From Cheiracanthium punctorium (Eukaryota > Arthropoda > Arachnida > Araneae > Cheiracanthiidae), in NCBI GenBank assembly GCA_038373885.1, contig JAWZYV010001796.1, forward strand, positions 397,501 to 461,500: DNA of 64,000 nucleotides, in the 5' to 3' direction. Within the stretch, counting starts at the first letter, position 1. The number at the start of each line of letters is the position of its first letter. Made by a program: the position numbers and the translations under genes. Below the pieces are notes generated by a model. The model was given only the letters and a program-made list of their open reading frames with translations, ran no database searches and was not told where the DNA came from. Positions 57,769 to 64,000 of the stretch are shown here, in pieces.

Positions 57769-57772
57769 TTAC

Positions 57773-57801
57773 TTACTTAACACAAATTTTGTGTTAAGTA
57801 A
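57773..57801. repeat. 29-bp perfect palindrome sharing the same core
   Basis: TTACTTAACACAAA, a central T, and the exact inverted copy. It is 4 bp from the previous palindrome, and both contain CTTAACACAAA-T-TTTGTGTTAAG. Confidence 0.97.
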
Positions 57802-58582
57802 TCTGAAATCAAAGAAACAGATAGTTAAACGTTACTTCGAAATGCTATATCACAGTTGCTAACATGTATGGAATACAAACACTTCAGTCATTTTTGCAAA
57901 TATTTCTTAAAATAACAAATAATTGAAAAATTTTTGCTATTTTTTAACGCTAAACATTCTCTTTACAAAAGTGGTTAGTTATTTTCCTACATATGCTATA
58001 TCGATATAGAGCATTTCGAAGAATTAAAAATAAGTTTAAATTGATTTATACAAATGTAAATTTGAATTATTTTCATTGTTCATACTTTATAATTAAAAAA
58101 ATTATTTAACTTCTGAATTTTTTTTTATCCTTTGTAATTTTATTTTAAAACTACAAAAGTGTAAGATGTAAGATTTTTGGGCCCTAAAATCTGTAGGCCC
58201 TGGGCAGTTGCCCCGTTTCCCCTGCCGGTAATATGGCACTGGTAATAAAATAAAACACATCTTTTACGAACTTTCAGCAAATTTGAAGAACGCTAGACAA
58301 TTAATGTCCATTCTTCACAGATGGCGCCATCACTGCGCACTTTCGAAAGCTAAAATCAAGCTAAAGTCAAGCTTGTATTAATACGTCAAGTTCAAGGAAA
58401 TGTCAAGCTTGATTTAAGCTTATGTACTGTCTAGGGAAAGGGGCGAGCTTTTGCTTCTGATATACGATGAGGATGATTTTGGATGATGTCACAAATCTTA
58501 ACGCTCATTGAAACGAACGTGACCGATTTGTGTCATTTCTCCAATTTATTCTATTATGCTAAAATTGGAAATGGTGTAGACA

Positions 58583-58707
58583 GAAATATGGCACACGTTT
58601 CAGTAGTCTTGTTCATCTGATTCACACTAAGTTGTGAAAAAGAGAAATGGATATCGATCGAAATCTATTAAATAACATGTGCATTTCTGCATATGAAACT
58701 AATATTA
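58583..58707 (+). repeat. direct repeat, right copy
   Basis: Partner of 56212-56339, about 2.37 kb away, same orientation, with several substitutions. Confidence 0.85.
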
Positions 58708-58715
58708 ATTCATTT

Positions 58716-58934
58716 AGTATTGTTATTGTTGTTGCTTTTATGCCTTTTGGCAACCGCGAAGAGATGCCAGATGCTCCATACAGGACGGTGATGGGTAAAG
58801 CGACGGCTTCCAGTTTAATCCCATTAGCGTACACGGTCCGACAGCAGCACAGCCAAGAGAAGTTTTCACCCTCCAATGCACTAGCCAAGCCAGTGCTGCT
58901 TCTCTTTCCGTGTTCTTATGGGAACGGAACTTAG
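58716..58934. other. GC-rich island, unidentified
   Basis: About 58730-58930 stands out from the AT-rich flanks (CCGCGAAGAGATGCCAG, GTCCGACAGCAGCACAGCC). ORFs run across it on both strands (58647-58934 plus; 58622-58888 minus). I recognise no domain and cannot tell coding from repeat DNA. Confidence 0.35.
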
Positions 58935-60319
58935 AGACTAGGCCTATTTAGTATTAACTTGCATAAATGCGTAGTACAAATATATCGGAAGGTTCCTAAT
59001 TTACAATCAACGTTCCTTTGTAAGTAATTCATGTCACCCACTTCCTTTCATGATTTCCTCAACCTCCCAATAACAATAAACGCTTAAATCTATCAAATAC
59101 TTTACTCATAAGTTTATTGATATATTTCCCTTTAAAAAATTACTGCAATAATCTGCCTGACAAGTTCTTAATAATATGAAGTCATTAAGTATTTATAATT
59201 TTTATTTTAAGAAGTAAGCCTCATCTTAGCGAGCGGGTTTCGTAAATTTATTGAGTAACAATGCCTTTCTGCTTATCTGATTATGAAGATAAGCCTCTTG
59301 GTAAACCAAGCATGATTTATTTTGCTTTAGCAGGCAGCATTATTCTTAGGTAACTTGAATGTCTAAGTAATACAATGAGGGTAATTATTAAGCCTGATTA
59401 GATAAATTCACTTTGCAACATTCGATAGGTTTATCTCATTTGCAAAATTTATCTCGCGATAAATCGAGGTTATCTCCTTTTTTAATTATCATTCTCGTAA
59501 CGTATTAAAACTGCTAAACTAAGTTTAATTAAAACGATTAAAAAATTTACATATCAAATGGAACGTTTACAGACCGAGATACAAATACAGTTCATTATTT
59601 TAACCTATTTCAAAGCAACTGTTTGAGTGTTCTTATTAGGTTTTTAATAAATATAATTCAGTGTGTCTAAGTTAAAATATTTTAATGAGAGATAATGTGA
59701 ATTTACAGTGCAAAAAATTAACATAAATTCATAAAAACAAGAGAAAATTTGTTGAAAAAAACATGGAAGCTGCTGTTTCACTTATTTGTAGATAAGTAAA
59801 CTTTTATTAGATACATTTAGGTGTAAAATAAAGTTCTACATTTATTATGAGACCCACAGACTATGCTAGGAAAGTTATTCCCAAAACCTCATGAAAATAA
59901 ATACATAAATAAATATATGTAAATATTATATGAGTATTTGTTTAATTCACAAAATTTTTCAATAATAAGAAATGATGATGTTGAATTCTTTTACTGTAAG
60001 AACACTGAATTATTAAAAGAAATTTGAAAGTATAGTATCCACATTTTTATTGTTCTTGTATGGGTTAATGAACACTTGGCACCGGGAAAAAATATATGAT
60101 GAATCAGAAGGATAAATGATCGGAATTACTATAATGCATGCTGTGACTCTAATGATTACAGTACTAAAATGATTCTATATTATGATTTGAGCTTAATAAA
60201 TATGCTTATTTAAAATCTCACACCACTTTAACGGACATTAAAATCATATCGGGACGTGTCAGACGTCTATACGCAAGCAAAGTTTCAGCTCGATCGGATG
60301 GCAGGAAATAAGTAACAAG
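58935..60319. other. AT-rich intergenic DNA, no gene seen
   Basis: No supported feature. Confidence 0.5.
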
Positions 60320-60321
60320 TA

Positions 60322-61078
60322 CAGGGTGGCCATAATTAAACGGCAGGTGTTCAAGGGGTGCTGGAGAGAAAGCTACCAGGAATATATAAGTGAAACTTGG
60401 TATCTACACGTTTCAGAACGTGCGCAAGTGAAATATGCAATAAACAAAATCCCCATTTTCACCCGATAGAGGGCGCTATATCGTGTTTCAATGCTTATGG
60501 ACGTCATATATGCAAATTTTAAGTCCACCGAACAGAGTAAAAACAAGAGCACATTGAGTAACGGTCAATCATGACTCATTGTTAGTGACGATATTCTATC
60601 AAAATGGTAGCCATTATCCAGCTACTCTGAAAGAATACCGGCGTATGAAACGATTAAGAAGAGGTCCATGAGTGTCAATGAGGATAAATAATGGTTTAAT
60701 TGTTTTCTAAAGCGTCTCTATGAATTGTTTAATTTGTGATCTTAATTTACGTTAATATTTGATTACATGTTACTGCAAAAATTTAATTACTGTGGAGAAT
60801 TGTACGAAGTTTGATAAACTGTAAATGATGTTTTATATTGTTTATATGCCTCTTAGAATGTAACTATGCTCTGTCTATCAGTTTTGGAAGTTTTATTTGC
60901 CACCAGTGAACTTTGAAATACGGTACAGCGCCATCTATCGGGTGAAAATGACGATTTTTTTTCATATTTGACATGCACATGTTCTGAAACGTGTAGATAC
61001 CAAATTTCACTGGAATATTATCGGCAGTTTTCTCTCCAGCACCCCTTGAGCACTTGCAATTTAATTATGACCACCCTG
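60322..61078. mobile_element. TA-flanked mariner-type MITE with ~160-bp TIRs
   Basis: 757 bp with TA at 60320-60321 and 61079-61080. Arms begin CAGGGTGG(C/T)CATAATTAAA and run through GGGGTGCTGGAGAGAAA, GAAA(C/T)TTGGTATCTACACG, TTTCAGAACGTG/CATGTG and CACCCGATAGA(G/T)GGCGCT. The centre has no ORF. Copy age is moderate, judged by mismatches between arms. Confidence 0.93.
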
Positions 61079-61080
61079 TA

Positions 61081-61380
61081 GAATCAGAAAAAATACCTTT
61101 CAAGATTTATGAGACACAGATGGCATGGAAGAAAATCAATGAGAAAATAAAGCCGGTAGATAATCGCTCACATATCATTGGCATTCTCTAATACATTAAC
61201 CTATTAAACTTCTGTGTAATATTTTTCTGTACATTTCTGCGAATAATAAGTAAACATCTACGTTTATTGTTTAAGAGGTTATCTTTTGTTACAGTACTTG
61301 CACTCTTATTTTTTTATATTTTAAGTGCATAAATAATATTTTATCTTATCACCACCCCTTCTCCGCCCCCCATATATCAC
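61081..61380. other. AT-rich spacer
   Basis: No feature supported. Confidence 0.5.
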
Positions 61381-61446
61381 GTCCCCCGTTATACCGCGCA
61401 TTTTTATTGTCTCTCGACAAGCGCGATATAATGAGGGGCTACTTTA
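61381..61446 (-). repeat. Tigger/mariner-like terminal fragment
   Basis: The minus strand reads AGTAGCCCCTCATTATATCG and TGCGCGGTATAACGGGGG, resembling the fragment at 36741. No partner end. Confidence 0.4.
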
Positions 61447-61764
61447 ATACACATATATATACGTTTATAACAATTTTTCATTCAAAGGATAGAAATAACA
61501 TTTCATTTTTTTTTTAGGTTCTTACAAAATTACATTAATAGCGACGCAGCTTTTATGTGGTTATGTTAAAAATTTCAACAATTTTGGCACAAATTATGCG
61601 TTGAAACGTGTTTTATAATCGACGCGCTTGGTATGATTTATTTTTCTTGTTTGGTAATGAAAAGGGTTTTTTTTTCCTAAAGTGGAGATAAATCAAACTT
61701 CATAATTCACAGATAAATTTACAGAAAAAATCTTTTCGCAATTCTATGGTTGTCGTACGATTAA

Positions 61765-62263
61765 CCCTTTGAGGCGCAACCCTTTCCCAATGCTGAAAAA
61801 AAGGGCAGCCGTTGCCATCGCTCGACTTAACTACCACTAAGATGTCGGACGATCGAAACGTTCATCGCGTGCCACAGATCCAGAGACCCTTTTTTTTGAC
61901 GCGGCACAGCCAGCTGTCGTCAAAAAAGGGTCTCTCGATGTGTGGCACGCGATGAACGTTTCGATCGTACGCCATTTTGCTGGTAGTTAAGTCGAGCGAT
62001 GGCAACGACTGCCCGTTTTTCAGCATTGGGCCATCTATCCAGCTGTTTTCGTATTCTTCCATTTTTCAGCAGATGTCACTGCTGTTAAAAAGAATCGTGA
62101 CCATATTTTTACGGGAAATGACGTGCTAAAAAGTAAAGGATTCTCGTGGAGTTTTGTCACCCGCCACTACTTTTATAGAAATCCAATCTATTCTTCGTGA
62201 CTGACAACAGTCAAAACGTCCGAGTTTGGTGTTCCCAGAGCGGGAACACTGCGCGGTAAACGG
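61765..62263 (+). mobile_element. piggyBac-type MITE, family A, copy 2, with central palindrome
   Basis: 499 bp flanked by TTAA (61761-61764 and 62264-62267). Ends are CCCTTTGAGGCGC / CCGTTTACCGCGC. The core (about 61806-62018) is a large inverted repeat: GGGCAGCCGTTGCCATCGC, CGAAACGTTCATCGCGTGCC and AGAGACCCTTTTTTT pair with their inverted copies. The inverted partner element is at 1194-1657. The ORF 61862-62062 is produced by the palindrome. Confidence 0.92.
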
Positions 62264-62267
62264 TTAA

Positions 62268-62980
62268 AATATTGTTAGAAACGTATTAAAATGATTTCTT
62301 TTAAGTAAAACAAAACACTCGCTGCGTTCGTTCACCGACTTCCGTATATCTGAAAGACATTGTGACAGATAAAAACATGCGACCCCCATTTACCATGGAA
62401 ACGGGAGACAATTCGATTTAAAACTTCACTTCTCCACTCCAACCTTCAATATTTAAGCTAAGACACATCGCAGCTACTCGATCTGTGGTGTGGAGGGAAG
62501 AGTGAGGGGGGGGGGGGCACAAGGGAGTCATATATTCTAACAGAAAGACGGGTGAAAAAGCGAAATCCACAAATCCAACGAGCCAGTTCTAATGCTTTTT
62601 AATAGTTAAGTTTTGCTCACTTTCTGTTTGATAGAGCGAAACATTGACACCGGGTTTGTGGCATAAACAGTAGAATAAAGCGAAGTCATCATTAAAATTC
62701 TGTTTGTAAATATACAACTTCACTACTCTCTGCTTTTACATCAGCAACCTTTGACATGTCTCGGGCCAAACTTCAGGATGCTAGCGAAGTCGGGATTTAT
62801 ATGGATTTTTGAGTGATTTATATGGGTTTTATACGGGGTTTTAATATATTCCGAGGGCCAGCGGTTGCCCATATGTATTTTAGATCATGATGATTCGTAT
62901 TTGTGTTCAACTTTTTTTGTTTTTGTTTTTCAGACAATAATGTTCATTGGCATCGTAAACTTATCGACATTTCGAAAAAC
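62268..62980. other. intergenic DNA with a G run
   Basis: GAGTGAGGGGGGGGGGGG occurs near 62500. No gene seen. Confidence 0.5.
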
Positions 62981-62984
62981 TTAA

Positions 62985-63260
62985 CCCATTTGTGCCTAGA
63001 TATTTTTGCGACTTTCTTAGATTTTCGCTAATATCAGCAGTAATAGATTAATTTCTGATGTCAACTTCTTGAACAAGGGATGATTTCTTTTAAAATCTTC
63101 ATGTATAAAAATTGAAGTGTCAACATCCTACTAGGTCATGTTAAAATATTTTGTGGAGTTGAGGTTCAATACTCGTGAATAAAGGCTAGGAAAAATAAAT
63201 AACGTTTTCGACTGATAGCGATAATGCCGTCCCAAAAAAGGGACGCAAGGCATAAATGGG
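62985..63260 (+). mobile_element. piggyBac-type MITE, family C, copy 2
   Basis: 276 bp, flanked by TTAA at 62981-62984 and 63261-63264, ends CCCATTTGTGCCT / CCCATTTATGCCT. It has the same length and orientation as the copy at 11551-11826. No coding capacity. Confidence 0.93.
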
Positions 63261-63264
63261 TTAA

Positions 63265-64000
63265 AGTTCCTCCCTTTTCCATTAACTTTGTGTCCGTATA
63301 AATTTCGCTTATACCTCTCTTTTGATAAACACAGTTTTAACACGTTCCGTGCCAGGTTGACTTCAGCATAAGAATTTAAAATTCAATGATTTTTATAAAA
63401 TTGTCATTACCAAACCGCAATTTTCACGCACAGCATAATAAACCAAGAAACAATCACAGCGAATTAACTAAAATAGAATAATGACGAACACAATTACGTC
63501 ATAATTTTGAATAAACGAGAATTTCATGTCATACGTATGTACGCGACGTTTGATAAGGGTGCGCAAGGGCGAAAGTGCTCATTGAGCAGCTATTACAATT
63601 TAATCCTCTAAACGTCTTGCAAATGCGCAAAAAAATATAAAGTTGTTTTCACGGTAAAAAATTCAAGCGTCTTTAGACTTATTAAAAAATAAAATTTTGA
63701 TACGAAGATTTTGAATCCTTAAAAAATAAGCTCTTAAATTACTTACAAGCTTTAATATGAAAACATGTTTTAAGATAATTCAGTGTTATAAATAATTTAA
63801 AATATACATGCATTGCAGTGGAAACTGGAATGAAGTGTAGGGGATTTTACGTCACAATCGCTAAAAAGTTAAACTGCCTTTCTTTTTACTATTTCAAGAA
63901 AAAAAAATATTTTTTATAATAAACACAATGTTCTTAATGCTGAATTATTATTGCTCATGAAATTAAAATTTAGTATTTTTATAACTTATTTGTAGTTTAT
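63265..64000. other. AT-rich DNA; possible start of another TTAA element
   Basis: TTAACACGTTCCGTGCCAGG at about 63337 looks like a piggyBac-type end, but no right end is seen before the window stops. Nothing else is supported. Confidence 0.35.

Larger units (their letters stand above)
57606..58241. mobile_element. hAT-type non-autonomous element with perfect TSD
   Basis: 636 bp flanked by GTAATAAA on both sides (57598-57605 and 58242-58249). Ends begin CAGAGCCCGATG and (reverse) CAGTGCCATATTACC. Next to each end is GGGCCCTGGGCAG / GCCCTGGGCAG in inverted arrangement. An 8-bp TSD and CAG start support hAT. It carries the two palindromes at 57732-57801 and lies inside the AAGCTT-rich element. 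Confidence 0.92.
56644..58446. mobile_element. TIR element rich in AAGCTTGA motifs, with nested insertions
   Basis: Outer ends pair as GCCCCTT-(6)-GACAG(C/T)ACA, followed by CAAGCTTGA on both strands. The left part (56686-56860) has nine AAGCTT hexamers in about 170 bp; the right part (58345-58420) has three. Inside lie a tRNA-like sequence (56976-57051) and a complete hAT-type element (57606-58241). The composite is non-coding. Confidence 0.65.

Noticed and set aside
56212..58707. Direct repeats considered as LTRs of a retrotransposon
   Set aside because: Only ~128 bp, no TG...CA ends, primer-binding site or polypurine tract, and the interior is made of other elements.
58622..58934. Overlapping 88- and 95-codon ORFs on both strands
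   Set aside because: Neither shows a known domain or a clear start/splice context; described only as a GC-rich island.

Overview
This window looks like non-coding, transposon-dense nuclear DNA of an arthropod, most likely an arachnid such as a spider. The evidence is: strong AT richness, no long ORFs, a eukaryotic-type tRNA-His(GUG) gene with internal A/B boxes and a T5 stop, and remnants of animal mobile elements (pogo/Tigger transposase, LINE reverse-transcriptase C-terminus with CCHC motif, RNase H, GIY-YIG of the Penelope type, Helitron, hAT, piggyBac and mariner-type non-autonomous elements). The arachnid guess rests on how the LINE C-terminal peptide and the repeat style look to me, not on a search. 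I see no convincing complete protein-coding gene; the best candidate for a host exon is at about 42396-42659.

Layout. 1-6300: a mariner-type foldback element (468-1188) abutting a piggyBac-type MITE (1194-1657), a 93-bp foldback, a 319-bp tandem duplication (2718-3355) and a second piggyBac-type MITE (5391-5864). 7138-11128: minus-strand Helitron-like DNA with one hairpin/CTAG 3' terminus, an array of ~120-bp repeats carrying CTCF-like motifs, then three related ~1-kb modules. 11551-15673: a piggyBac MITE, a three-unit tandem array of a 5'-truncated LINE tail (13030-14390), a Penelope-type GIY-YIG remnant and a TA-flanked MITE. 16500-19200: old dispersed repeats. 19247-20568: a Helitron with both termini readable, inserted into a Tigger-like terminal sequence. 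20880-23260: tandem repeats, tRNA-His, a small hAT element with its target-site duplication (TSD), a 350-bp palindrome and a dead Tigger transposase. 26400-34060: hAT-type MITEs, arrays inside inverted repeats, and a 1.2-kb terminal-inverted-repeat (TIR) element. 35000-54000: mostly featureless AT-rich DNA with old direct repeats, an RNase H relic, one possible exon and a nearly perfect 168-bp palindrome. 55298-58707: a dense nest of palindromes and inserted elements. 60322-63260: a mariner-type MITE and two piggyBac-type MITEs whose partners lie near 1.2 and 11.6 kb.

There are no operons or pathways here. The elements relate to one another by insertion and copying: hAT MITEs share ends and 8-bp TSDs, piggyBac MITEs share TTAA sites, and several elements are nested. 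The most unusual structures are the LINE-tail tandem array with a built-in hairpin, the CTCF-like motif array in Helitron-like DNA, the near-perfect palindromes (45171-45338; 57732-57801), the AAGCTT-rich nested element and the Helitron that split a Tigger-like end.
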